The notes: a model not told the origin generated them from the letters alone. A stretch of 64,000 nucleotides of DNA from Flavobacterium sp. WV_118_3 (GCF_039778605.1 NZ_CP156060.1:868001-932000), one strand, 5' to 3'. Numbered from the stretch's first letter, positions 32,662-42,667 are shown. A program made the numbers and translations.

Positions 32662-34393
32662 AATGTACAATGCGATAAACTGGATATTGCATATGTGATT
32701 TTTCGTAGTATTTCGAATTGCGGTAGACCCAATCCAGTTGCGCTTCGCCGCTATTTTCAAATTTAGGGTCGCTTTTTCGCTTTTCGTCCAGTGCTTTTTT
32801 CAGTTCCGGATTGTCCAGTAGCAATTGCTTGGCCACATCTTCAAAAACATAAGGCGAATAGTATTCCTTTTGCTGTAAAATCGCATCAAAGAAATTCCAG
32901 TTAAAATACGAATCTACGGCTTCGGGTTCCAAAGTTTCCAATAGGAATTTGACATTCTTTTGTTGCGTTGGAATCAGAAAATCTCCTTTTTTAAAAGCTT
33001 GTTTTACCGTGGTTTTCACGACATTGGTATTCGAATGGGCATAATGACCTTCGAAAGCAGAATTTCCGGTTTTATAATCGGCTATTCGATAGCTTTCAAC
33101 CGTGATAATACTATCCTGTTGCAGGCGTTTCATGGCGATATTGTTGAGTTGTAGCAAATCGGTTACATTCCACCATTGTTTCGGAATGACGTAATATTCC
33201 GGAATAGTGACCTGTTTTTTCGGTTTATAAAGCTCATAATACGGAATCATTTTTTTGAAAGGTTTACTCCGATCATAATACAAACGCAGTTTGCCCGAAA
33301 CGTCGCTTGGTTTGTAGTTGCCTTCATAACCCAAAAACGGAATCTGAGTCACTTTAGCCGAATCGATTTCCCATTCTACCGTATATTTTGCATTGGGTTT
33401 ATAAGCTTCCAGGGTTTCCCGGCGGATGTTTTTTATCGTCTGATAATGCGCGTCTGTATAACGAAGCGTACTCAACATATAGTCGTACGTCACTTTTACG
33501 CGATCGCTGTATTTTTTTAGCATATGGGTTTCGACCATAGCGCCAAATGAATTGAATAAAGACGCATAACCGGTCGAAAAACGAGCGGTTTCCATATTTT
33601 TAGCAAAACCGTTTTCCGGTGTTTTATTGTAAATGTTCACATAAGGTACCGGTTCTATTTTTTTGGATTGCAGGTCTTTTAAAATGGCCGGGTACATTTC
33701 GCTGTTAAAATAGGTTCCGGCTTTTCCGCCTAATTTCTGATAGTGTGTCGCAATATAGGTTAGTGTATACTGGTAATCAGCACCGTTACTGACATGGTTG
33801 TCGATAAAAACATCCGGATAAACCAATTGGAAGATTTCAGCAAAACTGCGGGCGTTTCGGGTATCCGATTTGATAAAATCCCGGTTCAGATCATAATTGC
33901 GGGCATTACCACGAAAACCAAAAGATTCCGGCCCGTTTTGGTTGACACGCGACGTGGAATTCCGGTTTAGCGCACCACCGATATTATAAATCGGAATCGT
34001 TACCACAACCGTATTTTTTGGAAGCGCAATTTTTCCGGTGGCCAGATCGCGGAACAGCATCATCGTGGCATCAATACCGTCGGGTTCTCCGGGATGAATT
34101 CCGTTGTTGATCAAAAGAATGGCTTTGTCTTTTTGAAGCGATGGAAAGTCAAAAGATTTTCCGGGGTTAAAAGTTACGATATGCAATGGTTCGCCGCTGT
34201 CGGTTAATCCCATCGTTCGCATGGAAACGCTTTCAAAGTTTTGGTCCAGCATTTCATAGTAAGCTATGGTTTCTTCGTAGGTAGCCGTCTGATTTCCATT
34301 GCCTTTTTCGTAGGGTGTTGCATACTTTTGCTGTGCCAGTAATGGAAGGCATTGTAGCAAAAAAAGAAATACAATTTTATATGTTTTTTTCAT
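32660..34393 (-). CDS. Secreted M14-family zinc carboxypeptidase-like protein
   Basis: The protein has 577 residues. A signal peptide (MKKTYKIVFLFLLQCLPLLA) precedes a peptidase M14 domain (about 35-340) with zinc motif His100-x-x-Glu103 (GIHPGEPDG), the substrate-binding stretch ARNYDLNRDF, a third zinc His in FIDNHVSNGAD, and a catalytic Glu in GAMVETHML. The C-terminal 230 residues are a beta-rich region specific to the Bacteroidota long form. It is exported to the periplasm or beyond; no T9SS sorting domain is visible. Transcribed alone. Confidence 0.88.
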   Translation of the reverse strand: MKKTYKIVFLFLLQCLPLLAQQKYATPYEKGNGNQTATYEETIAYYEMLDQNFESVSMRTMGLTDSGEPLHIVTFNPGKSFDFPSLQKDKAILLINNGIHPGEPDGIDATMMLFRDLATGKIALPKNTVVVTIPIYNIGGALNRNSTSRVNQNGPESFGFRGNARNYDLNRDFIKSDTRNARSFAEIFQLVYPDVFIDNHVSNGADYQYTLTYIATHYQKLGGKAGTYFNSEMYPAILKDLQSKKIEPVPYVNIYNKTPENGFAKNMETARFSTGYASLFNSFGAMVETHMLKKYSDRVKVTYDYMLSTLRYTDAHYQTIKNIRRETLEAYKPNAKYTVEWEIDSAKVTQIPFLGYEGNYKPSDVSGKLRLYYDRSKPFKKMIPYYELYKPKKQVTIPEYYVIPKQWWNVTDLLQLNNIAMKRLQQDSIITVESYRIADYKTGNSAFEGHYAHSNTNVVKTTVKQAFKKGDFLIPTQQKNVKFLLETLEPEAVDSYFNWNFFDAILQQKEYYSPYVFEDVAKQLLLDNPELKKALDEKRKSDPKFENSGEAQLDWVYRNSKYYEKSHMQYPVYRIVH

Positions 34394-34679
34394 TCGAATA
34401 GTGCGGTTTATACTTTTTGTATTTGTTCGTGGTAAAAGTAAGATTTATTGCGTTGTAAATTATCTGATTTTCGAATAAAAGGGGCACGTATTATTATTGA
34501 AATTATAAGTCAAAATCGAAATTTGAAGGAGCAACTTTTTTATTAATTAGATTGTGTTTTGGGAGTATAATTTTTAATTACTCTTTTTTATAGGATATTT
34601 CGTTAAATTAACTACTTTTTTTAGGGAATTATTTTTTTTATGATTAGATTCGCGTTTGTAACTCAAAAAACATTTAAAC

Positions 34680-35531
34680 ATGAAAAAAATTACTCTTTTA
34701 GTATTATTTTGTTTAACATCCCTTGCTATAAATGCACAAACTGTGCTAACTCATTCGAGTTCTCAGGCAATTGATGGTAATACTGTAGCGTGTGGAAACA
34801 GCAGTACTGGTACATCTAGTGACAACCGTTATTACAGAGCTTTTAATCTGACTGCAATGGGGGTGACTTCAAGTTTTAATTTATCCGCTATTCAGTTTGG
34901 AGTAGCGTCATTAACAGCTCCAAGTGGTTATGTAGTAACCGTTAAGGCGTATTCAACTACAGCTACTTTCCCTACAGGATTCCCTGCTACGGGATATACA
35001 TTGTTAGGACAGGCAGACTATACGGTTCAGGCGGCTAATGTTGGAACCATTGTATCGGTGCCGCTAACAGCTACGGTTCCTGCTAATTCAACATTGGTAG
35101 TTGAAGTAGGATATGCAGCCGGAGCAACCGGAGTGCGAATCAGTTTAGGATCGAATACAGCACCACAAACCGGACCAAGTTATATTGCTTCAACAGCTTG
35201 TAGTATTGCTACTCCTACAGACGTAGCGGCGATTAACTTCCCGGATGTACACATGGTGATCAACGCTGTTGGAACAACGCTTGGTGTGAATGAATTCGCT
35301 TCAAAATTAGTATCTGTTTTCCCGAACCCAACTTCAGGTTCTCTAACTGTGCAAATGCCTAACGAATTGCAAATTAACAAAGCGGCTTTAGTAGACGTAT
35401 CCGGAAAACAATTTGCCGTTTCGGTAAACAACGGAAATACTATTGATATTTCTGGATTCGCAACCGGAATCTATATGTTGAATTTAGAAACAGCAGAAGG
35501 TACTTTGGTTAAGAAAATTGTAAAACAATAG
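34680..35531 (+). CDS. Secreted protein with T9SS type A sorting domain
   Basis: The protein has 283 residues. It has a signal peptide (MKKITLLVLFCLTSLAINAQ) and a Thr/Ala/Ser-rich beta-sandwich-like middle of about 175 residues with no known enzyme motif. A type A C-terminal domain (about 205-283) carries the usual VFPNPTSGSLTV, ALVDVSGKQ and ISGFATGIYMLNL blocks and ends KKIVKQ. It is exported by Sec, then by the type IX system, and attached to or released at the cell surface. The middle is probably a carbohydrate- or surface-binding module (inference). It has its own AT-rich 286-bp upstream region and a terminator. Confidence 0.92.
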   Translation: MKKITLLVLFCLTSLAINAQTVLTHSSSQAIDGNTVACGNSSTGTSSDNRYYRAFNLTAMGVTSSFNLSAIQFGVASLTAPSGYVVTVKAYSTTATFPTGFPATGYTLLGQADYTVQAANVGTIVSVPLTATVPANSTLVVEVGYAAGATGVRISLGSNTAPQTGPSYIASTACSIATPTDVAAINFPDVHMVINAVGTTLGVNEFASKLVSVFPNPTSGSLTVQMPNELQINKAALVDVSGKQFAVSVNNGNTIDISGFATGIYMLNLETAEGTLVKKIVKQ

Positions 35532-35554
35532 TCAACCGATACCCTATAAAAAAT

Positions 35555-35580
35555 AAAAGTCGCCCTAGGGCGACTTTTTT
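35555..35580. terminator. Bidirectional terminator between T9SS protein and coaD
   Basis: A 24-bp perfect palindrome (AAAAGTCGCCCT and its complement) with T/A runs, between convergent genes. Confidence 0.8.
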
Positions 35581-36034
35581 ATTTTAGAACTACCGAATCG
35601 GGCACCAGGACACGATAATTACCGTTATTCCGGATCACATCGCGAACAATACTGGAACTGATATAAGATGTGCTGGCAGCAGTTAATAAAAAGACCGTTT
35701 CAATCTGTGATAGCTTACGATTGGTATGTGCAATGGCTTTTTCGAACTCGAAATCGGCCGGATTGCGAAGCCCACGTAAAATAAATTGTGCATTTAGTTT
35801 TTGACATAAATCAATCGTCAGACCGGTATAGGTAACCACACTTATCTTGGGTTCGTTTTGAAACGCATCAGTGATAAATTTCAAACGGTCTTCCAGCGAA
35901 AACATATATTTTTTTTCAGCATTTACACCAATGGCAATAACAATCTCATCAAATAGCGGTAAAGCCCGGTTAATGATGTCATAATGTCCGAGAGTAATCG
36001 GATCGAAAGATCCGGGAAAGATGGCTTTTCTCAT
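35579..36034 (-). CDS. coaD: Phosphopantetheine adenylyltransferase
   Basis: A 151-residue nucleotidyltransferase making dephospho-CoA from 4'-phosphopantetheine and ATP. The HxGH-family motif appears as the N-terminal FPGSFDPITLGHYDII. The RGLRNPADFEFE segment and the C-terminal TAASTSYISSSIVRDV are conserved CoaD elements. Length is normal. It lies one base downstream of ddl on the same strand, so the two are cotranscribed. Confidence 0.95.
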   Translation of the reverse strand: MRKAIFPGSFDPITLGHYDIINRALPLFDEIVIAIGVNAEKKYMFSLEDRLKFITDAFQNEPKISVVTYTGLTIDLCQKLNAQFILRGLRNPADFEFEKAIAHTNRKLSQIETVFLLTAASTSYISSSIVRDVIRNNGNYRVLVPDSVVLK

Positions 36035-36035
36035 A

Positions 36036-37007
36036 TTATTTCAGGGCTAGTGTAATCGCGTTGTCAAATAAATCCGTAAGCGAAATTCCGGCTTCACGGG
36101 CTTGTTGCGGTAAAATACTTTCGGTGGTTAATCCCGGAATCGTATTCATTTCGAGCATATGCGGTTCGCCGTCTACAATGATAAACTCACTGCGCGAAAA
36201 GCCTTTCATTTTTAGCACTTCATAGGCGCGTTTGGCCACTGCATTTACTTTTTCGGCTAGTTCCGGAGCAATTCGAGCCGGAGTGATTTCCTGTGATTTT
36301 CCAAGATATTTGGCTTCATAATCAAAGAAATCGTTTTCGGAAACAATCTCCGTTATCGGTAAAACGGTAATCGTTCCTTTATAGTTGATCACACCAACAG
36401 AAACTTCGGTTCCGTCAAGGAAACTTTCGATGATGATCTCGTTATCTTCTTTATAGGCATTTTCGATGGCCGGTAATAATTCGGCTTCGGTTTTTACTTT
36501 GGAAATACCAAAACTGGAACCCGATTTATTTGGTTTTACAAAACACGGCAAGCCTACGGTTTTGATAATGGTAGCTGTGTCGACAGCATCACCCAGATTC
36601 AAATAGTAGGAAGTAGCGGTTTTGATACCATAGGGCTTTAAAACCGATAACAGGTCACGCTTGTTAAATGTTAACGCCGCCTGATAATAATCACAGGACG
36701 TTTGCGGAATTCCTAATAACTCAAAATAGGCCTGCATGAGTCCGTCTTCACCCGGAGTACCGTGAATGGCATTAAAAACAACATCAAACGATAGGGTGTT
36801 CCCCTGGTAGGCTACGGTAAAATCATGACGGTTTACCGGATATTCGGTATTATTGTCGTCGACCATTATCCATTTGTCTCTGAAAATATGGATACGATAG
36901 GCGTTATATTTTGTTTTGTCTAAAAAAGAATAGACCACATTTCCACTGGTAAGGGAGATTTGGTACTCGCTGGAATAGCCTCCCATGATAATGGCAACAT
37001 TTTTCAT
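36036..37007 (-). CDS. ddl: D-alanine--D-alanine ligase
   Basis: A 323-residue ATP-grasp enzyme that joins two D-alanines for peptidoglycan precursors. It has the N-terminal MGGYSSEYQISLTSG, the HGTPGEDGLMQAYFELLGIP segment, the ATP-grasp core (PCFVKPNKSGSSFGISKV) and C-terminal metal-binding LEMNTIPGLT. Cytoplasmic. First gene of the ddl-coaD pair, divergent from the PASTA gene; this ddl-coaD arrangement is common in Flavobacteriia. Confidence 0.96.
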   Translation of the reverse strand: MKNVAIIMGGYSSEYQISLTSGNVVYSFLDKTKYNAYRIHIFRDKWIMVDDNNTEYPVNRHDFTVAYQGNTLSFDVVFNAIHGTPGEDGLMQAYFELLGIPQTSCDYYQAALTFNKRDLLSVLKPYGIKTATSYYLNLGDAVDTATIIKTVGLPCFVKPNKSGSSFGISKVKTEAELLPAIENAYKEDNEIIIESFLDGTEVSVGVINYKGTITVLPITEIVSENDFFDYEAKYLGKSQEITPARIAPELAEKVNAVAKRAYEVLKMKGFSRSEFIIVDGEPHMLEMNTIPGLTTESILPQQAREAGISLTDLFDNAITLALK

Positions 37008-37040
37008 TTTGTTCCGTTTGAATAATGAGTTAGTATACTA

Positions 37041-37048
37041 CAAAAGTA
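37041..37048 (-). promoter_or_regulatory. Putative -7 element of ddl
   Basis: A leftward TACTTTTG fits TAnnTTTG, 33 bp before the ddl ATG. No clear -33 TTG was found at the expected distance. Confidence 0.4.
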
Positions 37049-37123
37049 TTATTATTTGTTGAATCATGTTGGTTTGTGATATAAAATATAAGGGGTTATG
37101 AAAGTAAAACCTCCAGTATTTTA

Positions 37124-37131
37124 TATATTTG
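37124..37131 (+). promoter_or_regulatory. -7 element of the PASTA/rluD operon
   Basis: A consensus TATATTTG lies 17 bp before ATG 37149. Its position argues against the upstream in-frame ATG at 37098 as the real start. Confidence 0.5.
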
Positions 37132-37148
37132 CCAAAATTCGAATATCT

Positions 37149-37769
37149 ATGAGCTGGAAAAAGTTTTTAACTAGTTTTACATTCTTTAAGCATTTAGCAT
37201 TAGCATTAATTATTATCATTGTTTTTGTGGTTTTGGTAATGCAATGGCTGGGTTATGCCACCAATCACGGGGAAGAAATTCCGGTGCCGAATCTGGGCAA
37301 AATGAGCGTTGAAAAAGCCGAAGAAAAATTAAACGATATCGACCTGGAAATCCATTTGCTGGATACGGTTGATTTTAGAGCGGATTTCCCGCCATATTCG
37401 ATCGTAGAACAGGATCCGCTTCCGGGTGTAACGGTAAAAGATGGTCGTAAAGTCTATGTGAAAGTAAACTCCGGTGGCTATTCGCAGGTAACGGTTCCGG
37501 ATCTGATCCAGAAAACGTATCGTCAGTCATTGTCGACGCTACGGGCATTAGGATTGGACGAAGGTACGGTTAAGTATGTGTCGTATATGGCGAAAGATGT
37601 GGTTTTGGAAATGAAACAAAACGGAAAACCGTTAAAAGCCGGCGATAAAGTATTAAAAGCATCTAAAATTGATTTGGTTTTGGGTGACGGTAAAACCGGA
37701 TATGTAGAGGAAACAACAACGGATAGTATTCCGGTAAAAGAAAAGACAACAGAAAGTAATGCAGAATAA
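37149..37769 (+). CDS. PASTA-domain membrane protein
   Basis: The protein has 206 residues from ATG 37149 (MSWKKFLTSFTFFKHLA). It has one N-terminal transmembrane segment (about 18-35), then PASTA domains (about 45-110, with EEIPVPNLGKMSVEKAEEKL and VEQDPLPG, and about 115-180), and a Thr/Glu/Lys-rich tail. PASTA domains bind peptidoglycan or muropeptides; here there is no kinase or transpeptidase part, so it is a stand-alone periplasmic sensor or anchor. Being next to ddl fits a cell-wall role. The last 11 bp overlap the rluD-like gene, so translation is coupled. Confidence 0.88.
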   Translation: MSWKKFLTSFTFFKHLALALIIIIVFVVLVMQWLGYATNHGEEIPVPNLGKMSVEKAEEKLNDIDLEIHLLDTVDFRADFPPYSIVEQDPLPGVTVKDGRKVYVKVNSGGYSQVTVPDLIQKTYRQSLSTLRALGLDEGTVKYVSYMAKDVVLEMKQNGKPLKAGDKVLKASKIDLVLGDGKTGYVEETTTDSIPVKEKTTESNAE

Positions 37770-38802
37770 TAATATTGAGGATGCCGATTTAGAAGGCGAA
37801 TTATTTGAACATTATCGGTTCGAAGCAGCCAAAGGTCAGGCGCCTTTGCGAGTGGATAAGTTTTTGATGAACCTTGTTGAAAATGCGACAAGAAATAAAA
37901 TTCAGCAGGCGGCCACCAACGGAAATATCTTTGTAAACGATATTCCGGTTAAATCCAATTATAAAGTAAAAGCGTTCGATGTGGTGCGCGTTCTGATGGA
38001 ACAACCGCCATTCGAAAATATAATCATTCCGGAAAATATCCCGCTGGATATTGTCTATGAAGATGATCAATTATTGGTAATCAACAAACCAGCCGGATTG
38101 GTAGTTCACCCGGGACACGGCAATTATACCGGTACATTGGTGAATGCCTTGGCCTATCATTTTGAAAATCTTCCGATGAATAGCAGTGAGCGTCCAGGAT
38201 TGGTGCACCGTATCGATAAAGATACGACGGGTTTACTGGTAGTGGCCAAAACGGATCATGCGATGGCATATCTGACCAAACAGTTTGCCGATAAGACTTC
38301 TGAAAGGGAATATGTGGCTTTGGTTTGGGGCAATATCGAAGAAGAAAGCGGAACAATCGAAGGTTATATTGGCCGTCATATGAAAGATCGTATGCAGATG
38401 TCGGTTTACGATAGTGAAGATTTTGGAAAACACGCCGTTACGCATTATAAAGTGCTGGAACGCTTTGGGTATGTAACCCTGGTTTCCTGTATTTTGGAAA
38501 CCGGTCGTACGCATCAGATTCGCGCGCATATGAAGCATATCGGACATACGTTATTTAACGACGAGCGTTATGGTGGTAACCTGATTTTAAAAGGAACGAC
38601 GTTTACGAAATACAAACAGTTTATCGATAATTGTTTTAAAACCTTGCCCAGACAGGCTTTACACGCAAAAACGCTTGGTTTTGAACATCCGACAACCAAA
38701 GAGTTTATGCGCTTTGATACCGAATTGCCACAGGATATGAAAGAATGTATCGAAAAATGGCGTACGTATTCGAAGTCTCATACGATGGAGGAGGAAGAGT
38801 AG
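37759..38802 (+). CDS. rluD: RluD-family rRNA pseudouridine synthase
   Basis: A 347-residue enzyme isomerising uridine to pseudouridine in 23S rRNA. It has an N-terminal S4 RNA-binding domain (about 28-90, RVDKFLMNLVENATRNKIQ), then the catalytic domain with the Asp motif HRIDKDTTGLLVVAK (HRLD type) near residue 150 and ETGRTHQIRAHMKHIGH. It overlaps the PASTA gene by 11 bp. The exact target uridines cannot be read; the RluD type usually modifies helix 69. Confidence 0.93.
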   Translation: MQNNNIEDADLEGELFEHYRFEAAKGQAPLRVDKFLMNLVENATRNKIQQAATNGNIFVNDIPVKSNYKVKAFDVVRVLMEQPPFENIIIPENIPLDIVYEDDQLLVINKPAGLVVHPGHGNYTGTLVNALAYHFENLPMNSSERPGLVHRIDKDTTGLLVVAKTDHAMAYLTKQFADKTSEREYVALVWGNIEEESGTIEGYIGRHMKDRMQMSVYDSEDFGKHAVTHYKVLERFGYVTLVSCILETGRTHQIRAHMKHIGHTLFNDERYGGNLILKGTTFTKYKQFIDNCFKTLPRQALHAKTLGFEHPTTKEFMRFDTELPQDMKECIEKWRTYSKSHTMEEEE

Positions 38803-38811
38803 CATTGTAAG

Positions 38812-38850
38812 AATAAAGAAAAAAGAGAAAAGAACAACGATTTGTTCGGT
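38812..38850. repeat. Purine-rich sequence resembling an S23-cassette flank
   Basis: Contains AGAGAAAAGAA (38824-38834) followed closely by CAACGA, similar to the 7851-7890 flank (the same 11-mer, then TTAACGA). No gene is attached, so it could be an empty relic or chance low-complexity sequence. Confidence 0.25.
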
Positions 38851-38859
38851 CTGAAATAA

Positions 38860-38885
38860 AAAACGCCCCGATTTCGGGGCGTTTT
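38860..38885. terminator. Bidirectional terminator between rluD and purL
   Basis: Stem AAAACGCCCCG/CGGGGCGTTTT around ATTT, with an A run before and T-rich sequence after. Confidence 0.85.
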
Positions 38886-38890
38886 CTGTT

Positions 38891-41800
38891 TTATTTATTT
38901 TTAGCGTCAATCCATTTTCTGGCGTTGACAAAGGCTTCGTGCCAAGGGGATACCTGATCCTGATGACCGGCTGGGTAATGCGCCCAGTTCCAAGGGAAGG
39001 TCGAACGTTCAATATGTGGCATCATGACCAAATGACGACCGGTTGTGTCGCATAGCATGGCCGTGTTGTAATCCGAACCGTTTGGATTGGCCGGATAGCC
39101 TTCGTAGGCATATTTGGAGACAATCTGATATTGATCTTCTGCATACGGTAGTTTAAATTTACCTTCACCATGCGATACCCAAACGCCTAATGTACTTCCG
39201 GCTAACGACGATAGCATTACGGAATTGTTTGGTTGTACGGTCACAGAAGTAAAGATACTTTCGTGTTTACCGCTGGTATTGTGGTGCATTTTTCCATGTA
39301 CTTCGTGCTCCGGATTGATCAGCTCCAATTCCATAAACAACTGACAACCGTTGCAGATTCCTACCGATAGGGTGTCTTCGCGTTTAAAGAAGTTTTTTAG
39401 TGCGGTATTGGCTTTTTCGTTGTATAAGAAAGCACCGGCCCAACCTTTGGCCGATCCCAAAACATCCGAATTCGAGAAACCACCCACGGCGCCGATAAAC
39501 TGGATATCTTCTAATGTTTCACGACCCGAGATCAAGTCCGTCATATGAACGTCTTTTACGTCAAATCCGGCTAAATACATAGCGTTGGCCATTTCGCGTT
39601 CGGAGTTACTTCCTTTCTCGCGGATGATGGCGGCTTTTGGGCGTGGTTGCGAAGCGTCGATAACCGGTTTTTTACCATCAAAATGTGAAGGGAAAGTATA
39701 AGTTAACGGTTGGTTTTTATAGTTGCTGTAACGCTCCTGTGCCATTCCGTTTTTGGATTGTTTCTGATCCAAAAGGAAAGATGTCTTATACCACGTATCG
39801 CGTAATTCGGCTACGTTAAACGTAAAAGTATCCGCGTTGTTGGTAAGCGTTACCGTGTTTCCGGCTACCACTTGTCCGATTTTGAAGAAGGAAACGCCAT
39901 TGTTATTTAAGATCGTTTCTGCTTCAGCGTCAGCCTGGAATACCAATCCGATGTTTTCATTAAAGAAAGCTTTTACGGTATCGGATTCTCCTAAAACGGA
40001 TAAATCAAACGAAGCACCAAGGTTCACATCGGCAAAACACATTTCTAAAAGGGTAGTGATCAAACCACCACTTCCGATATCGTGTCCGGCTTGAATATGT
40101 CCTTGTGTAATTAATTCCTGAATGGAATTGAATGCTTTTTTAAAGTAAGCCGCATTGGTAATCGTTGGTGCGGAATCACCAATAGTATTTAAAATCTGAG
40201 CAAAGGAAGAACCGCCTAATTTAAACGTATCCTGCGACAGGTTAATATAGTAAATCGCGCCACCATTGCGTTGTAACACCGGTTCTACGACTTTAGTGAT
40301 ATCGGTACAGTTACCCGCAGCCGAAATAATAACCGTTCCCGGTGCGATTACTTCGTCATTCGGATATTTTTGTTTCATCGACAGGGAATCTTTCCCCGTT
40401 GGAATATTGATGCCTAATTCGATGGCAAAATCGGAACAACCTTTTACTGCTTCATATAGACGGGCATCTTCACCTTCGTTTTTACACGCCCACATCCAGT
40501 TGGCCGATAAGGATACACCGGCTAATTTGTCTTTTAACGGTGCCCAAACAATATTGGACAAGGCTTCTCCAATTGCAGTACGGCTTCCCGCTACCGGATC
40601 GATCAAAGCCGAAACCGGAGCATGTCCGATAGTGGTGGCAATACCTTCTTTACCCTGGAAATCCAAGGCCATAACACCCGCATTGTTTAGGGGTAATTGT
40701 AACGGTCCGGCACATTGCTGTTTGGCAACACGTCCGCCCACACAACGGTCTACTTTATTGGTAAGCCAGTCTTTACAAGCTACGGCTTCCAATTGTACTA
40801 CCTGATTCAGATAGTCTGGAATTGAAGCAGTAGTATAGGCTAAATCTTTATAGTTACGCGCTACGGTTTTATCGCTCATGATCATTTTCGGAGAACTACC
40901 GAACATGTCTTCCAATGCAAAATCCATTGGTTTAGCACCTGTTGTAGCCGATTCGAATGTAAAACGATGATCACCGGTCACATCTCCTACAGCATACATA
41001 GGCGAACGCTCACGGTCGGCGATACGTTGTAAGGTATCCAGATCTTTTTCACCGATTACCAATCCCATACGTTCCTGAGATTCGTTTCCGATAATTTCTT
41101 TTGCCGATAGCGTAGGATCGCCAACCGGTAGTTTATCCAGATCGATTTTACCACCGGTTTCTTCCACCAATTCTGATAAACAGTTTAAATGCCCTCCGGC
41201 ACCGTGATCGTGAATCGATACGATAGGGTTGTGGTCACTTTCGACCAAACCACGTACGGCATTGGCTGCCCGTTTTTGCATTTCGGGATTCGAACGCTGG
41301 ATCGCATTTAATTCGATTCCGGAACCAAAAGCTCCGGTATCGGCCGATGATACGGCTGCACCACCCATACCGATACGGTAGTTTTCGCCTCCAAGGATGA
41401 CGACTTTATCGCCTATAGCTGGTTTTAATTTTTTCGCCTGACTTTCTTTTCCGTATCCGATACCTCCGGCTAACATGATCACTTTATCAAAACCTAATTT
41501 ACGGGCTTCTTCTTCGTGTTCGAAGGTTAATACCGAACCGGTAATCAAAGGCTGACCGAATTTGTTTCCGAAATCGGAGGCTCCGTTAGATGCTTTGATC
41601 AGAATATCCATTGGGGTTTGGTACAACCATTTGCGTTCGTCCATTGCCTGTTCCCACGGACGGTTATCTTCCAATCGGGAATAAGAGGTCATATATACGG
41701 CTGTTCCGGCCAATGGCAGGGAACCTTGTCCTCCGGCAAGTCGGTCGCGGATTTCTCCTCCCGAACCGGTTGCGGCTCCGTTAAACGGTTCTACGGTGGT

Positions 41801-42577
41801 TGGGAAATTATGGGTTTCGGCTTTTATCGAAATTACAGAATCAAATTCCTTTACATCGTAAAAATCCGGTTTGTCTGCTGTTTTAGGTGCAAACTGTTGT
41901 ACTCGTGGGCCTTTGATAAAGGCTACGTTATCTTTATAGGCGGAAACAATATCGTTTGGATGGGTTTCCGATGTTTTTTTGATCAACTTGAAAAGGGAAG
42001 TCGGTTTTTCTTCTCCGTCGATCACAAAGGTTCCGTTAAAGATTTTGTGACGACAGTGTTCCGAATTTACCTGTGAAAAACCAAATACCTCCGAATCGGT
42101 CAATTTACGACCTAATTTAGCCGATAATTGGTTTAGATAATCTACTTCTTCTTCGCTTAAAGCCAAACCTTCTTGTTGGTTATAGGCTGCGATATCCTCG
42201 ATCTCCAGTATCGGTTCCGGTTGGATGTTGATGGTATAAATATCCTGGTTCAGGCTGGTGTATTTCTGGAAAAGCATCGGGTCGAAATCATTAAAATCGT
42301 CCGTTGCTTTTTCAAACTCTTCGATACGGATAATACCGGAAATTCCCATATTCTGAGTAATTTCAACGGCATTGGTACTCCATGGTGTGATCATGGCGGC
42401 ACGTGGGCCAACAAAAAAAGCATCCAGAGATGCCTTTGTATCGTTAACAACCGTGCAAGGGTTTTCAGAAGTGCTTGCAAACAGCCAGTTTAATTTCGTA
42501 ATGTCCTGAGCCGAAAGCTCGTTTTGCGATTGTACTGCAAAAACCGTGTTGGTCTGGTTTCCGAAGAAATGAATCAT
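38891..42577 (-). CDS. purL: Phosphoribosylformylglycinamidine synthase (single-chain PurL)
   Basis: A 1228-residue single-chain enzyme for step four of purine synthesis, turning FGAR, glutamine and ATP into FGAM. Order: PurS-like N-terminal domain, linker with LGRKLTDSEVFGFSQVNSEH, two AIR-synthase-like halves (AETHNFPTTVEPFNGAATG; DIGSGGLITTLLEMCF), and a class I glutamine amidotransferase domain (about 975-1228) with nucleophile Cys in SVGICNGCQLF and C-terminal His/Glu. The long fused form matches Proteobacteria and many Bacteroidota rather than separate PurS/PurL/PurQ. Transcribed alone. Confidence 0.96.
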   Translation of the reverse strand: MIHFFGNQTNTVFAVQSQNELSAQDITKLNWLFASTSENPCTVVNDTKASLDAFFVGPRAAMITPWSTNAVEITQNMGISGIIRIEEFEKATDDFNDFDPMLFQKYTSLNQDIYTINIQPEPILEIEDIAAYNQQEGLALSEEEVDYLNQLSAKLGRKLTDSEVFGFSQVNSEHCRHKIFNGTFVIDGEEKPTSLFKLIKKTSETHPNDIVSAYKDNVAFIKGPRVQQFAPKTADKPDFYDVKEFDSVISIKAETHNFPTTVEPFNGAATGSGGEIRDRLAGGQGSLPLAGTAVYMTSYSRLEDNRPWEQAMDERKWLYQTPMDILIKASNGASDFGNKFGQPLITGSVLTFEHEEEARKLGFDKVIMLAGGIGYGKESQAKKLKPAIGDKVVILGGENYRIGMGGAAVSSADTGAFGSGIELNAIQRSNPEMQKRAANAVRGLVESDHNPIVSIHDHGAGGHLNCLSELVEETGGKIDLDKLPVGDPTLSAKEIIGNESQERMGLVIGEKDLDTLQRIADRERSPMYAVGDVTGDHRFTFESATTGAKPMDFALEDMFGSSPKMIMSDKTVARNYKDLAYTTASIPDYLNQVVQLEAVACKDWLTNKVDRCVGGRVAKQQCAGPLQLPLNNAGVMALDFQGKEGIATTIGHAPVSALIDPVAGSRTAIGEALSNIVWAPLKDKLAGVSLSANWMWACKNEGEDARLYEAVKGCSDFAIELGINIPTGKDSLSMKQKYPNDEVIAPGTVIISAAGNCTDITKVVEPVLQRNGGAIYYINLSQDTFKLGGSSFAQILNTIGDSAPTITNAAYFKKAFNSIQELITQGHIQAGHDIGSGGLITTLLEMCFADVNLGASFDLSVLGESDTVKAFFNENIGLVFQADAEAETILNNNGVSFFKIGQVVAGNTVTLTNNADTFTFNVAELRDTWYKTSFLLDQKQSKNGMAQERYSNYKNQPLTYTFPSHFDGKKPVIDASQPRPKAAIIREKGSNSEREMANAMYLAGFDVKDVHMTDLISGRETLEDIQFIGAVGGFSNSDVLGSAKGWAGAFLYNEKANTALKNFFKREDTLSVGICNGCQLFMELELINPEHEVHGKMHHNTSGKHESIFTSVTVQPNNSVMLSSLAGSTLGVWVSHGEGKFKLPYAEDQYQIVSKYAYEGYPANPNGSDYNTAMLCDTTGRHLVMMPHIERSTFPWNWAHYPAGHQDQVSPWHEAFVNARKWIDAKNK

Positions 42578-42611
42578 TGTGTGTGTTGTTAGTGTGTTGT
42601 TTTTAAAAATG

Positions 42612-42619
42612 CAAAATTA
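42612..42619 (-). promoter_or_regulatory. Putative -7 element of purL
   Basis: A leftward TAATTTTG followed by C fits TAnnTTTG, 34 bp before the ATG. I saw no purine-riboswitch fold in the 90-bp gap. Confidence 0.4.
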
Positions 42620-42667
42620 ATCTAATTCGGTCAATTAGACAATTTCAGCAGCTATATTTTTTAGCGG

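Noticed and set aside
40266-40805. 179-codon rightward open frame inside purL
   Set aside because: Antisense to conserved AIR-synthase-like sequence of purL; no start context or motif.
42578-42667. Purine riboswitch before purL
   Set aside because: The gap is too short and AT-rich, and the conserved three-way junction cores are absent.
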